From: Hyphomonadaceae bacterium
GTDB lineage: Bacteria > Pseudomonadota > Alphaproteobacteria > Caulobacterales > Aquidulcibacteraceae
DNA length: 33,625 bases
Assembly (NCBI GenBank): GCA_021299265.1
Contig: JAJTGP010000090.1
Span: 1 to 33,625, forward strand
Reading direction: 5' to 3'
Under the pieces are notes generated by a model. It made no database searches, was not told the origin of the DNA, and saw nothing but the letters and a program-made list of their open reading frames with translations. Both the position numbers and the translations under genes were made by a program. Positions 1 to 8,558 of this stretch are shown piece after piece. The first letter of the stretch is position 1. Each line of letters opens with the position of its first letter.

Positions 1-1
1 C

Positions 2-643
2 GGCGCGCCTCTGGTCAATGGTCAGATTGCCACTGGCACATTGGCCTTTACCCCAAGCGGCAAGCTCGACACCGCGGCAACCACCCCTGCACTATTGGCT
101 GGCTTCAATTTGGGCGCGGCAGCAGCGGGTGCTCCGGCTGCGGGCACAGCCAAATGGGCCGCCTCGACCGGTCTTGCCGCCCAAACCTTCAGTCTCGATC
201 TCGGCCAAATCAGTGGCGAAGGCGGCGTGAGCCAGTTCGACAGCCCAACCGCGATCACCTCCACCACAACCGATGGTTCGCTCTTTGGCGATGTGAGTGG
301 GGTAGAGATTTCGAAGGATGGCTACATCTCGGCGATCTTCAACAATGGTGTTACCAAGAAGATCTTTAAGCTGCCGGTCGCGACATTTATTAATCCCGAC
401 GGGCTCCTGGCGGACCGCGGCGGCGCCTATCGTCCGACGGCAGATTCCGGTCAGTTCAGCCTGAAAGATCCAGGGCTCGGCGGCGCAGGCGTGATTGCCT
501 CATCCAGCCTCGAATCCTCAAGCGTTGATTTGGCTCAGGAATTTTCTTCCATGATCGTCATTCAACGCGCGTACAGCGCCTCGTCGAAGATCATCACGAC
601 AGCTGATGACATGCTCGACGAAGTCATTCGAATGAAGCGCTAA
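2..643 (+). CDS. flgE: Flagellar hook protein FlgE, C-terminal part (5' end outside window)
   Basis: The reading frame is open from base 2 to the TAA at 641-643, giving the last 213 residues of a protein whose start lies upstream. The C-terminus, with LAQEFSSMIVIQRAYSASSK followed by a helix ending DEVIRMKR, is the signature tail of hook and rod axial proteins, and the preceding beta-rich Gly/Ala/Ser/Thr segment fits a hook protein. FlgE polymerises outside the cell into the flexible hook joining rod and filament. The next gene is sciP, as in Caulobacter, which supports FlgE over FlgG or FlgF. The family is certain; the exact member is very likely FlgE, but the N-terminus cannot be checked here. 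Confidence 0.9.
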   Translation, partial: GAPLVNGQIATGTLAFTPSGKLDTAATTPALLAGFNLGAAAAGAPAAGTAKWAASTGLAAQTFSLDLGQISGEGGVSQFDSPTAITSTTTDGSLFGDVSGVEISKDGYISAIFNNGVTKKIFKLPVATFINPDGLLADRGGAYRPTADSGQFSLKDPGLGGAGVIASSSLESSSVDLAQEFSSMIVIQRAYSASSKIITTADDMLDEVIRMKR

Positions 644-784
644 GGCTGACAAGCTGAACGCCTCGCTACGGCAATCTGAAGAATACTGATGTCTGAAATC
701 ACTCAAAATTAAGCCTGTCGCTTAGCGCGGCCTTAAATCGAAAGGCGTATCTTCTTCTCAAGAACAAGATATGGAGGTGAGCAC

Positions 785-1054
785 ATGGTGCACGCCATGC
801 AACGGGAATTATCGGTGACGGGTCCAGAGGGTACACCTCTTACTTTGTCGAGTTTACCACCCCCCAACACAGAACGTTGGGTCGCACGCCGCAAGGCTGA
901 AGTGGTCGCTGCTGTTAAGGGCGGTCTCCTCAGCTTTGAGGATGCGTGCGCGCGCTATCGCATCACAGCGGAGGAATTTCTCGGCTGGCAACGTCAGGTG
1001 GACCGTCACGGTCTTCCAGGACTGCGTGTCACGCGCATCCAAAACTACCGTTAA
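785..1054 (+). CDS. sciP: SciP, CtrA inhibitory protein (DUF1153 family)
   Basis: An 89-residue protein starting at ATG 785, with a strong Shine-Dalgarno GGAGGTGA at 773-780. It carries the features of SciP/DUF1153: an N-terminal GPEG-P-L-T-L segment, LPPPNTERWVARRKAEVV, then a helix-turn-helix (about residues 45-75) with LLSFEDACARY and the terminal TRIQNYR. In Caulobacter, SciP binds the master cell-cycle regulator CtrA and blocks transcription of CtrA-activated genes, including flagellar genes, in G1 cells. Its position between flgE and fliF is the same as in Caulobacter. The 245-base gap to fliF holds a CtrA-like site and a large stem-loop. The length is normal for the family and nothing looks damaged. 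Confidence 0.93.
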   Translation: MVHAMQRELSVTGPEGTPLTLSSLPPPNTERWVARRKAEVVAAVKGGLLSFEDACARYRITAEEFLGWQRQVDRHGLPGLRVTRIQNYR

Positions 1055-1077
1055 GTTTGCAGGCTTAACCGCCGAAA

Positions 1078-1092
1078 TTAACGTGTCTTTTA
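1078..1092 (+). promoter_or_regulatory. Candidate CtrA-type site upstream of fliF
   Basis: TTAA, seven bases, then TTTA matches the CtrA consensus TTAA-N7-TTAA at seven of eight positions. It lies in the sciP-fliF gap about 207 bases before the fliF start, next to another TTAAC half-site at 1065-1069. Early flagellar operons of Caulobacterales are CtrA targets, so the place is right, but the distance to fliF is long and the match is imperfect. Confidence 0.35.
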
Positions 1093-1120
1093 CCTAACAC
1101 CCGGAAAAAGCTGCCTAGCA

Positions 1121-1166
1121 GGCAAAAATGACCGAGTAGCCAACAGGGCTATTCGGTCACTTTGCC
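1121..1166 (+). terminator. Long stem-loop between sciP and fliF
   Basis: The arms at 1129-1141 and 1147-1159 pair over 13 positions with one G:T wobble around a five-base loop AACAG. An outer GGCAAA (1121-1126) pairs with TTTGCC (1161-1166) after a small internal bulge, giving about 19 pairs. There is no T-tract directly after it, so it is not a classical intrinsic terminator. It may end the sciP transcript in another way or be a leader structure of the fliF mRNA. Confidence 0.6.
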
Positions 1167-1298
1167 ACCGTGCTGCGTGTGATTCGGATCGCCTGAAACG
1201 GCCGAAAAATGCCAGCGCGAAACAAGGTGACGGAGTGCCCGAACACCCTACAGACCCTTTAAGTCTGCGGGTTTTGGCGCTTCAAGCGGAGCGGGTCG

Positions 1299-2921
1299 TT
1301 GGAACGATTTTTATCGATTTTGAAGTCAGCAGGTCCAGCTAAGCTGGTTGCCGCCTTTGCTGTAACAGCATTGGTGGCCGTAGCCCTGTTCGCAATCATG
1401 TTCCGCGTCGGCACAGAAGAACGTTCACTGCTTTATTCAGATTTGTCCGCCAAGGATGCAGCAGCGGTGAGCGAAAGCCTGACTGCGGCGAATGTAGACT
1501 TCCAACTTTCACCCGATGGGTCGAGCATTTTTGTCCCCCGCTCGAAAGTGGCAGAAGCCCGCATGCGGCTGGCTGCAGACGGTCTGCCCGGCCAAGGTTC
1601 GATCGGTTACGAGATTTTTGACAAGCAAGATGCCTTAGGTGCGACCTCCTTTGTGCAGAACGTCAACAAGTTGCGTGCGCTGGAAGGCGAATTGGCACGC
1701 TCGATTGACAGCCTCGACACAGTTAACGCCGCCCGCGTCCATTTGGTTCTGCCGGAAAAGGCGCTGTTCCAAACGAATTCAGAGCCACCAACCGCTTCTA
1801 TCGTTGTTGGGTTGGAGCGCGGCTCGTTGTCTGAAAAGCAAATCACCGCCATTCGTAGTCTGGTCGCAGCCGCAGTTCAAGGTCTTTCGCCCGACAAAGT
1901 CACGATCTTGGACGAGCGTGGCGAATTGCTGGCCGGTGCCAGCATTGGGGCCGATGCCTCCTCTGCCGCTATGGACGACCGCACCAGCCAATATGAAGAG
2001 CGTTTGCGTCGGCGCTTGCAAGAAATTGTTGAAGGCATTGTCGGCCCCGGGGGCGCAAGGGTCCAAGTCTCGGCCGATCTGGATTTCAGCCAAGTCACCA
2101 AGACCGAAGAAAACTTCAATCCCGACCAAGTAGCACCACGCTCGACCCGGACCATTGAAGAGGTCGCTGCCGATAAAGCCAATGATCAAGGCGTAACCCA
2201 AGCGCAGAACGTACCCGACGGTCAAACACCCGGTGCTGCGGGCGGTCAGGAATCGAACTCCAACCGCACCGACGAAACAGTCAATTACGAAATCTCCAAG
2301 AGCACCCGCACCGAAGTCATTACGCCGGGCAAAGTGACGCGTCTGTCGGTTGCCGTGGCCGTCGACGGCGTGTCGACCCCAGCGGCAAAGGCTGGCGAAA
2401 CACCCAAATGGGCAGCACGGCCCGAAGCTGAAATGAAGCAGATTGCCGCTTTAGTCAGCTCAGCCGCTGGCATCAATGAAGAGCGCGGCGACAAGATCGA
2501 AGTAGTCAATGTGCGCTTCGCCAAGGCGGCTGCTGATGCCGGATCAAAGGCACCCAGCGCTTTTGCCTTTGACAAGAATGACATCATGCGTGGGGCTGAA
2601 ATCCTAGCCATGACCTTAGTTGCCGCCGCCCTTCTGTTCTTTGTCGCCCGGCCATTGGTCAAAGGCGTCTTTGACGGACCAAGTGCAGGCTCTGCCGTCA
2701 TGCCCATGGGCCTACCTGGTCAAGCCATGGGTATGGCAGGGGCTGGTAATGTGGCTGCCCTGCCCGGAGGTGAGGCTGGTACCGGCGATGAACGCGTCGA
2801 CATAGCGCGCATCCAAGGTTCAGTGAACGCTAATGCGATGAAGCAAGTCTCTCAAATGGTTAGCGAAAATCCTGAGCAAACCGTTTCGGTCATCCGGGCC
2901 TGGTTGCAGGAGCGCAGATAG
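1299..2921 (+). CDS. fliF: Flagellar MS-ring protein FliF
   Basis: A 540-residue protein, the usual length for FliF. The start is TTG 1299, chosen because translation from it gives the expected short cytoplasmic N-terminus followed by a membrane helix (about residues 18-36); a purine-rich stretch at 1286-1295 can serve as the ribosome site. The periplasmic part contains the ring-building YscJ/FliF domain with LVLPEKALF and a low-complexity Gln/Gly/Asn linker. A second membrane helix lies near residues 432-453. The C-terminal cytoplasmic tail, with VSQMVSENPEQTVSVIRAWL, is the FliG-binding motif. FliF forms the MS ring in the inner membrane, the base of rotor and export gate. fliG begins on the base after the stop codon, so the two are translationally linked. 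Confidence 0.96.
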   Translation: MERFLSILKSAGPAKLVAAFAVTALVAVALFAIMFRVGTEERSLLYSDLSAKDAAAVSESLTAANVDFQLSPDGSSIFVPRSKVAEARMRLAADGLPGQGSIGYEIFDKQDALGATSFVQNVNKLRALEGELARSIDSLDTVNAARVHLVLPEKALFQTNSEPPTASIVVGLERGSLSEKQITAIRSLVAAAVQGLSPDKVTILDERGELLAGASIGADASSAAMDDRTSQYEERLRRRLQEIVEGIVGPGGARVQVSADLDFSQVTKTEENFNPDQVAPRSTRTIEEVAADKANDQGVTQAQNVPDGQTPGAAGGQESNSNRTDETVNYEISKSTRTEVITPGKVTRLSVAVAVDGVSTPAAKAGETPKWAARPEAEMKQIAALVSSAAGINEERGDKIEVVNVRFAKAAADAGSKAPSAFAFDKNDIMRGAEILAMTLVAAALLFFVARPLVKGVFDGPSAGSAVMPMGLPGQAMGMAGAGNVAALPGGEAGTGDERVDIARIQGSVNANAMKQVSQMVSENPEQTVSVIRAWLQERR

Positions 2922-3935
2922 ATGGCAGCCATTGCATCTTTGAGTGAACTGAAAGGCGCCGAGAAGGCAGCCGTCTTCCTCTTAGCCTTAGGGGAAGATC
3001 ACAAGACATTGTGGGAATTCTTCGACGAAGAAGAAATCAAAGAAATCTCCCAAGCCATGTCCAATTTGGGCAATGTGCAATCCGACGCGGTGGAAGAATT
3101 AGTGGTCGACTTTGTCGGTCGCATTTCCAACACGGGCGCGGTCATGGGGTCTTACGAGCAGACCCAGCGCCTGCTGGCTTCGATCCTGCCACCTGAAAAG
3201 GTGGAAGCCATCATGGAAGAAATCCGGGGTCCTGCCGGGCGAACCATGTGGGACAAATTGGGCAATGTCGCTGAAACGACTTTGGCCAATTACTTAAAGA
3301 ACGAATATCCCCAGACGGTGGCTGTGGTGCTGTCGAAGGTAAAGGCAGACCACGCCGCCCGCGTGCTGTCGGCGCTGCCAGACGATTTCGCGCTCGAGTG
3401 CGTGAACCGGATGCTGCATATGGAGCCTATCCAACGCGACATTCTGGAAAAAATCGAAGTCACTTTACGCAACGAATTCATGAGCAATTTGGCGCGGACC
3501 TCCAAACGCGACAGCCATGAACTGATGGCCGAAATCTTCAACAACTTCGACCGCGCCACCGAAAACCGCTTCATTGGGGCCTTGGAAGAACGTAACCGCG
3601 AAGCCGCAGAGCGCATCCGTTCCTTGATGTTCGTGTTTGAAGACTTGAAGAAACTCGATCCCGGCGGTGTTCAAACCTTGCTGCGAGCAGTCGAGAAGTC
3701 GCAACTGGCCTTGGCGCTCAAAGGGGCTTCCGACGAACTGCGCAATCTTTTCTTCACCAATATGTCCGAGCGCGCCGCGAAAATCATGCGCGATGACATG
3801 GCCTCCATGGGCCCTGTGCGCCTGAAGGACGTGGATGGTGCGCAGTCCGGCATGGTCCAGATCGCCAAAGACTTAGCCCAGCGTGGCGAAATCATGCTCG
3901 CCGAAGGCGGACGTGATGATGAGCTGATTTACTGA
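2922..3935 (+). CDS. fliG: Flagellar motor switch protein FliG
   Basis: A 337-residue protein with the three FliG parts in order: an N-terminal FliF-binding domain ([20 protein letters not shown]), a middle domain with the [13 protein letters not shown] version of the EHPQT motif, and a C-terminal torque domain with the charged [20 protein letters not shown] segment that contacts MotA. FliG couples stator force to the rotor and also sets rotation direction through FliM. The ATG follows the fliF stop without a gap, and fliH starts six bases after its stop, so the genes form one operon. Length and motifs are all normal. Confidence 0.96.
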   Translation: MAAIASLSELKGAEKAAVFLLALGEDHKTLWEFFDEEEIKEISQAMSNLGNVQSDAVEELVVDFVGRISNTGAVMGSYEQTQRLLASILPPEKVEAIMEEIRGPAGRTMWDKLGNVAETTLANYLKNEYPQTVAVVLSKVKADHAARVLSALPDDFALECVNRMLHMEPIQRDILEKIEVTLRNEFMSNLARTSKRDSHELMAEIFNNFDRATENRFIGALEERNREAAERIRSLMFVFEDLKKLDPGGVQTLLRAVEKSQLALALKGASDELRNLFFTNMSERAAKIMRDDMASMGPVRLKDVDGAQSGMVQIAKDLAQRGEIMLAEGGRDDELIY

Positions 3936-3940
3936 GGCGC

Positions 3941-4585
3941 ATGATGGTTCAATCTTCAAAATATAGCTTCGAGCCCATGTTCACCAAAGCAGGTGCCACG
4001 CCACCTAGCGCCTCGAACCGCCGTAAGGTTTTGACTGACGAGGATGTGGCCGCCGCCCATGCAGCAGGTTTTGCCGAAGGCCAACAGGCTGAACTTGTGA
4101 AGATAGAGCGTGCCACCAGCGAATCCCTGCGCGCGATTGCGCACATGATGCAAATGATGTTGGGTCGTCTGAATGATGAGGCCCACAGCCTGCGCCAAGA
4201 CGCAACCGAAGTCGCACTTGCTGCTGCTCGCTCAGTCGCCCATGCCGCGTTGGACACGTACGGTGCAGATCGGGTTGAGGCGATTGTTGCTTCTGCTGTT
4301 GCCCATCTGCGCGACACCCCACGACTGGTGGTTCGCGTTTCGCCCGACTTGGCCGAGACGATTGAAGAACGCCTGATTGGCTGCGCCCGCGAAGCTGGCT
4401 TTACCGGCGAAATCGCGGTGCGTCCTGACCCCCAAGCTCAGACCGGGGATTGCACCCTGGATTGGGGCGATGGGCGCATTGTGCACGATCGTGCAAGCGC
4501 CCTCGCCGAGATTGAAACTTCCGCTCAAAACTGGCTGACCTCAGCAAATGCTGAGGGCTTAAGCCTCGACATGACCCAGACCTGA
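3941..4585 (+). CDS. fliH: FliH-like export regulator (FlbE of Caulobacter)
   Basis: A 214-residue, largely helical protein beginning MMVQSSKYSFEPMF. The segment VAAAHAAGFAEGQQAELVK near residues 36-54 resembles the AxxxGxxxG helix of FliH and HrpE/YscL proteins, and the C-terminal half (LVVRVSPDLAETIEERL, then GDCTLDWGDGRI) is the FliH fold that binds the export ATPase FliI. In Caulobacter the gene at this position is flbE. It lies between fliG and fliN with very short gaps. Sequence in this family is poorly conserved, so the call rests on helix pattern, C-terminal motifs and place in the operon. ATG 3941 or 3944 could be the start. Confidence 0.82.
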   Translation: MMVQSSKYSFEPMFTKAGATPPSASNRRKVLTDEDVAAAHAAGFAEGQQAELVKIERATSESLRAIAHMMQMMLGRLNDEAHSLRQDATEVALAAARSVAHAALDTYGADRVEAIVASAVAHLRDTPRLVVRVSPDLAETIEERLIGCAREAGFTGEIAVRPDPQAQTGDCTLDWGDGRIVHDRASALAEIETSAQNWLTSANAEGLSLDMTQT

Positions 4586-4596
4586 GGAGGCCTGAA

Positions 4597-4953
4597 ATGG
4601 ACGAAAACAACGAGTCCTACGATCTGCCCGACCTCTCGGAGCTAGATCCGCTACCAGCCGACCCCCCACAAAGCGAGGCCCCGCAACAATATACGCGCTC
4701 GGCAACGGATCTGGCACCGGTCTTCGACGTGCCAGTGAACATTAAAGCTGTCTTGGGCCGTGCGACGATGGATGTGGCCTCACTTCTAAAGCTCGCTCGC
4801 GGGTCCTTGATTGAATTGGATCGCCGCGTCGGGGAGGCCATCGACATTTATGTGAACAACCGCCTTGTGGCGCGCGGCGAGCTTGTCGTCGTCGACGAGC
4901 GACTGGGCGTGACCATGACTGAAATCATCAAGGACAATGACACCAACTCATAG
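4597..4953 (+). CDS. fliN: Flagellar motor switch protein FliN
   Basis: A 118-residue protein starting at ATG 4597 after a good GAGGAGG ribosome site. The acidic, proline-rich N-terminus (about 40 residues) is followed by a SpoA domain: VFDVPVNIKAVLGRATM, LARGSLIELDRRVGEAIDIYVNNRLVARGEL in short pieces along residues 44-95, and a tail with ERLGVTMTEIIKD. FliN forms much of the C ring below FliG and also docks FliH. It sits 11 bases after fliH. The gap to flbD holds two small hairpins. Confidence 0.95.
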   Translation: MDENNESYDLPDLSELDPLPADPPQSEAPQQYTRSATDLAPVFDVPVNIKAVLGRATMDVASLLKLARGSLIELDRRVGEAIDIYVNNRLVARGELVVVDERLGVTMTEIIKDNDTNS

Positions 4954-4973
4954 ACCTTGAGACCAAACGAATG

Positions 4974-5012
4974 CGCGCAGAAGCGCGAGACTAATGAACA
5001 CGCGCAAGCGTG
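4974..5012 (+). promoter_or_regulatory. Two small hairpins directly before flbD
   Basis: CGCGC-AGAA-GCGCG at 4974-4987 and CACGC-GCAA-GCGTG at 4999-5012 are perfect five-pair stems with four-base loops; the second has a GNRA-type GCAA loop. The second stem ends exactly where the flbD Shine-Dalgarno GAGGAGA (5012-5018) begins, so folding could affect loading of ribosomes on flbD. The hairpins are visible in the sequence; the role is inference. Confidence 0.5.
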
Positions 5013-5024
5013 AGGAGACCGAAA

Positions 5025-6419
5025 ATGCGAGTTTTGATTGTTGGCAACATGAGTGGGCAGCTCGCCGTCGCATCCAAAATTGCGATGGATCGCGGTGCTA
5101 AAGTGTTCCAGGTCGACACCATCGCGCAGGCCACGACTGCCTTGCGAAATGGCAAAGGGGCAGATTTGCTTTTGGTCGATGTCAGCCATGATATCGCGGC
5201 TTTGATTGCGCAGAACGAGGCCGAGCACATCATCGTGCCAGTTGTTGCCTGCGGTGTCTCCACCGATCCACGCACAGCAGCCAATGCCATTCGGCAAGGC
5301 GCGCAAGAATTCTTGCCTTTGCCGCCGGACCCAGAGTTGATCGCAGCTGTCCTCGCCGCCATCACAGACGACAATCGTCCACTAATCGCTCATGACCCTG
5401 CGATGAAAGCCGTCATCCGGCTGGCCGAACAAATTGCTCCATCAGAAGCGAGTGTTCTAATCACGGGCGAGAGCGGCGTTGGCAAAGAGGTCATGGCGCG
5501 CTTTGTGCACCAGAATTCGCGCCGCACCGACAGAGCCTTCATCAGCGTCAATTGCGCGGCTATTCCGGATAATCTTCTGGAATCAGAGCTATTTGGCCAT
5601 GAGAAAGGTGCCTTCACCGGTGCCTTGGCCCGCCGGATCGGCAAGTTTGAGGAGGCCGATGGCGGCACACTTCTACTCGACGAAATCAGCGAGATGGACA
5701 TTCGCCTGCAGGCCAAGCTATTGCGCGCCATTCAAGAGCGGGTGATTGACCGGGTGGGGGGCTCTAAGCCTGTGCCCGTCAATATTCGTATCCTCGCGAC
5801 CTCCAACCGCAATTTGGAAGAGGATGTGCGCGCTGGGAAATTCCGCGAAGACCTCTATTACCGCCTCAATGTCGTCAATCTGTGCATTCCGCCCTTGCGC
5901 GACCGTCCCGGCGATCTGGTCGCGCTGTCGACCTATTTCATCAAGAAATACACCACCGCCAATGGCTTGAAGCCAAAAGGTATTTCAAATGTAGCGCTGG
6001 ATGCCATCAAGGCTAATCCTTGGCGCGGCAATGTGCGGGAGTTGGAAAATGCCATGCACCGCGCGGTCCTTCTGTCGGCTGGGCCAGAAATTGAGATTGG
6101 CGACATTCGCCTCCCCGATGGGGCAGCTTTGGGGACAGCTTCTGCCCTAAACCCGCATGTCGCCACCGCCGGACAAGCTATTCTGGCTGCCCAAGCGGTG
6201 CAAAGCGCGCCAGCTAATCTTGTTGGGCGCACCATTGAAGCGGTGGAACAGGAAATGATCCTCGACACGCTGAAGCATTGCTACGGCAACCGGACCCATG
6301 CGGCCCAAATCCTCGGCATCTCGATTCGGACGCTGCGCAACAAGCTGAAACTTTACATGGATGCGGGCATCGACGTGCCTGCGCCTGGTGCCAATGAACC
6401 CCGCTTTGTTTACGGATAA
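5025..6419 (+). CDS. flbD: FlbD, sigma-54-dependent flagellar activator
   Basis: A 464-residue NtrC-family protein. ATG 5025 is preferred over the in-frame GTG 5010 because GAGGAGA at 5012-5018 is well spaced from it and MRVLIVGN matches the FlbD N-terminus. The receiver-like domain (1-120) lacks the usual acidic pair near its start, as in Caulobacter FlbD, which is controlled by FliX rather than a typical kinase. The AAA+ domain has Walker A GESGVGKE (148-155), GAFTGA (195-200, the sigma-54 contact) and a TLLLDEISEM Walker B. The C-terminus has a Fis-type HTH with NRTHAAQILGISIRTLRNKL. FlbD activates late flagellar promoters and represses fliF in Caulobacter. It is followed closely by flhA. 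Confidence 0.93.
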   Translation: MRVLIVGNMSGQLAVASKIAMDRGAKVFQVDTIAQATTALRNGKGADLLLVDVSHDIAALIAQNEAEHIIVPVVACGVSTDPRTAANAIRQGAQEFLPLPPDPELIAAVLAAITDDNRPLIAHDPAMKAVIRLAEQIAPSEASVLITGESGVGKEVMARFVHQNSRRTDRAFISVNCAAIPDNLLESELFGHEKGAFTGALARRIGKFEEADGGTLLLDEISEMDIRLQAKLLRAIQERVIDRVGGSKPVPVNIRILATSNRNLEEDVRAGKFREDLYYRLNVVNLCIPPLRDRPGDLVALSTYFIKKYTTANGLKPKGISNVALDAIKANPWRGNVRELENAMHRAVLLSAGPEIEIGDIRLPDGAALGTASALNPHVATAGQAILAAQAVQSAPANLVGRTIEAVEQEMILDTLKHCYGNRTHAAQILGISIRTLRNKLKLYMDAGIDVPAPGANEPRFVYG

Positions 6420-6428
6420 GCCTAGTCT

Positions 6429-8546
6429 ATGACCGACACTTCCGCAGGAATTGGCACGAACCCAAAGGCCCCGCAATTCAGCCTGTCGACTTTCTTTAAG
6501 GGGGTAATGACAGGCCAAGTTTTGATGGGGGTTGGGGTTGTTGGGCTGGTGGTCCTTCTGATCATCCCGCTTCCGCCCTTCCTGTTGGATTTCTTGTTGG
6601 CGATTTCGGTCACAAGCTCTGTGCTGATCTTGATGACCGCGCTGTTCATTCGCAAGCCACTGGAATTTAGCGCCTTTCCTGCCGTGCTTTTGGTCGCGAC
6701 CATGTTCCGGCTGGGCCTGAATATCGCCTCAACCCGCTTGATCCTAAGCCATGGCCATGAAGGCCCAGACGCAGCGGGTGAGATCATTGCCGCCTTTGGT
6801 GACTTCATCATGGGTGGTAATTTCGTCATCGGGATTATTGTTTTCATCATCTTGGTGATCGTCAACTTCGTCGTTATCACCAAGGGTTCGACGCGTATCG
6901 CCGAAGTCGCTGCGCGCTTCAGCTTGGACGCCATGCCCGGCAAGCAAATGGCCGTGGACGCCGATTTGTCGGCTGGCCTCATCAATGAGGACGAAGCCCG
7001 CCGCCGCCGGAAAGAACTGGAAGGCGAAAGCAACTTCTTCGGGGCGATGGATGGTGCATCCAAGTTTGTGCGCGGCGATGCCGTTGCAGGCCTGATCATC
7101 ACCGCCATCAATGTGATCGGCGGCATGATCATCGGTATGGCCCAAGAAGGCCTTAGCTTTAGCGAAGCTGGCACCACCTACACCCAATTGACAATTGGCG
7201 ACGGCCTGATCAGCCAAATCCCAGCCCTCATCATCTCGCTCGCCGCTGGTATGTTGGTGGCAAAAGCAGGCGTGGAAGAGGCCGCAGAAACTGCACTGGC
7301 CCGCCAGTTGGCTGGCAGCCCACAAGCGTTGGGGATGGTGGCCGCGACGGCTTTCATCGCAGGCGTTCTGCCTGGCATGCCCATGATCGCATTCTGGTTG
7401 ATCGGGGCGGGTGCCAGCTATTTGGCCTATAAGCTTTGGAAGGCCGAAGCCGACAAGCAGTTCACATCCGATGTCGCTTCGTATGACGCGGCTAATGCGC
7501 CACCAAAGCCGGAAGAAGATGAGCCCATCGCTACGGCGCTCTCCATCGATGAGCTCAAGATCGAGTTGGGCTATGGCTTGTTAGCCTTGGTCAATGACGT
7601 CCAAGGTCGCCGCATCACCGATCAGATCAAAGCGCTGCGCCGCCAGATCGCCCAAGAACTGGGCTTTGTCATGCCTGCCGTGCGCATCTTGGACAATATG
7701 GCCGTTCCCAACAACAGCTACTCGATCCGCGTGAAAGAGATGGAAGCTGGCGAAGGCGAATTGCGCATCGGCCATCTCTTGGTGATGGACCCAGCCGGCG
7801 AGACGCCCAACCTGCCAGGCGAGCCCTGCAAAGAGCCTGCCTTCGGTTTGCCCGCAGCCTGGGTGGCCGAAAGCTTCCGCGAAGAAGCCGCCTTCAAGGG
7901 CTATACGATTGTCGATCCAGCCACAGTTCTGACCACCCATCTCACCGAAGTGGTGAAGGACAATATGGCCGAGCTTCTCTCGATTGCTGAAGTCCAGCGC
8001 CTGATGAAGGAATTGTCGAAAGAACATCAGAAGCTGGTCGAAGATACCATCCCAAGCCAAGTCTCTTGGGCGACGGTTCAGCGCGTGCTGCAAAGCCTGC
8101 TGCGCGAGCGCGTCTCGATCCGCGACCTCGCCACCATTATGGAAGCCATTTCCGAAGCCACGTCGATGGATGCGGTATCGATGGTCGAACATGTCCGTGC
8201 GCGTCTGGCCCGCCAGATTTGTTTCCAAAACCGCAGCCCCGATGGCTCACTGCCAATCGTGGCGCTGTCGCCCAAATGGGAGCAGGCTTTCTCCGAAGCG
8301 ATTGTTGGTGAACGCGGCGACCGTCAATTGGCGCTGGCCCCCAGCCAAGTGCATGAGTTTGTGCAAGCCGTTCGGATTGCTTTGGACCGTGCAGCCCAGA
8401 CTGGCGAAATCCCTGTCATTCTGACCTCTGGCGGCATTCGCCCCTATGTCCGCTCGCTGATTGAGCGCTTCCGCGCCCAGACCATGGTGATGAGCCAGAA
8501 CGAAATCCACCCGAAAGCCAAGCTGCGCACCTTGGGCAGTGTCTAG
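6429..8546 (+). CDS. flhA: Flagellar export gate protein FlhA
   Basis: A 705-residue protein of standard length. The N-terminal half has about eight membrane helices, beginning with a hydrophobic run near residues 30-65, and the strongly conserved cytoplasmic FHIPEP-type loop region FSLDAMPGKQMAVDADL and GAMDGASKFVRGDA between them. The C-terminal half (from about residue 360) is the soluble domain that forms the nonameric docking ring for chaperone-substrate complexes, starting ELKIELGYGLLALVND. The end, with GGIRPYVRSLIERF and the HPKAKLRTLGSV tail, is typical. It lies nine bases after flbD and has only a weak ribosome site, so it probably relies on coupling to the upstream reading frame. 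Confidence 0.97.
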   Translation: MTDTSAGIGTNPKAPQFSLSTFFKGVMTGQVLMGVGVVGLVVLLIIPLPPFLLDFLLAISVTSSVLILMTALFIRKPLEFSAFPAVLLVATMFRLGLNIASTRLILSHGHEGPDAAGEIIAAFGDFIMGGNFVIGIIVFIILVIVNFVVITKGSTRIAEVAARFSLDAMPGKQMAVDADLSAGLINEDEARRRRKELEGESNFFGAMDGASKFVRGDAVAGLIITAINVIGGMIIGMAQEGLSFSEAGTTYTQLTIGDGLISQIPALIISLAAGMLVAKAGVEEAAETALARQLAGSPQALGMVAATAFIAGVLPGMPMIAFWLIGAGASYLAYKLWKAEADKQFTSDVASYDAANAPPKPEEDEPIATALSIDELKIELGYGLLALVNDVQGRRITDQIKALRRQIAQELGFVMPAVRILDNMAVPNNSYSIRVKEMEAGEGELRIGHLLVMDPAGETPNLPGEPCKEPAFGLPAAWVAESFREEAAFKGYTIVDPATVLTTHLTEVVKDNMAELLSIAEVQRLMKELSKEHQKLVEDTIPSQVSWATVQRVLQSLLRERVSIRDLATIMEAISEATSMDAVSMVEHVRARLARQICFQNRSPDGSLPIVALSPKWEQAFSEAIVGERGDRQLALAPSQVHEFVQAVRIALDRAAQTGEIPVILTSGGIRPYVRSLIERFRAQTMVMSQNEIHPKAKLRTLGSV

Positions 8547-8558
8547 GGTGACTAACTG

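Noticed and set aside
709-724. CtrA-like TTAA...TTAG pair upstream of sciP
   Set aside because: The spacing is nine bases, not seven, and the second half is imperfect.
1065-1081. TTAA-N9-TTAA as a CtrA site
   Set aside because: Spacing of nine bases puts the half-sites off the required helical phase; the N7 version at 1078-1092 is preferred.
4163-4175. CTGAATG inside fliH as another hairpin of the flagellin type
   Set aside because: The flanks do not pair, so only the heptamer is shared; the same holds for the copy in mtgA near 15294.
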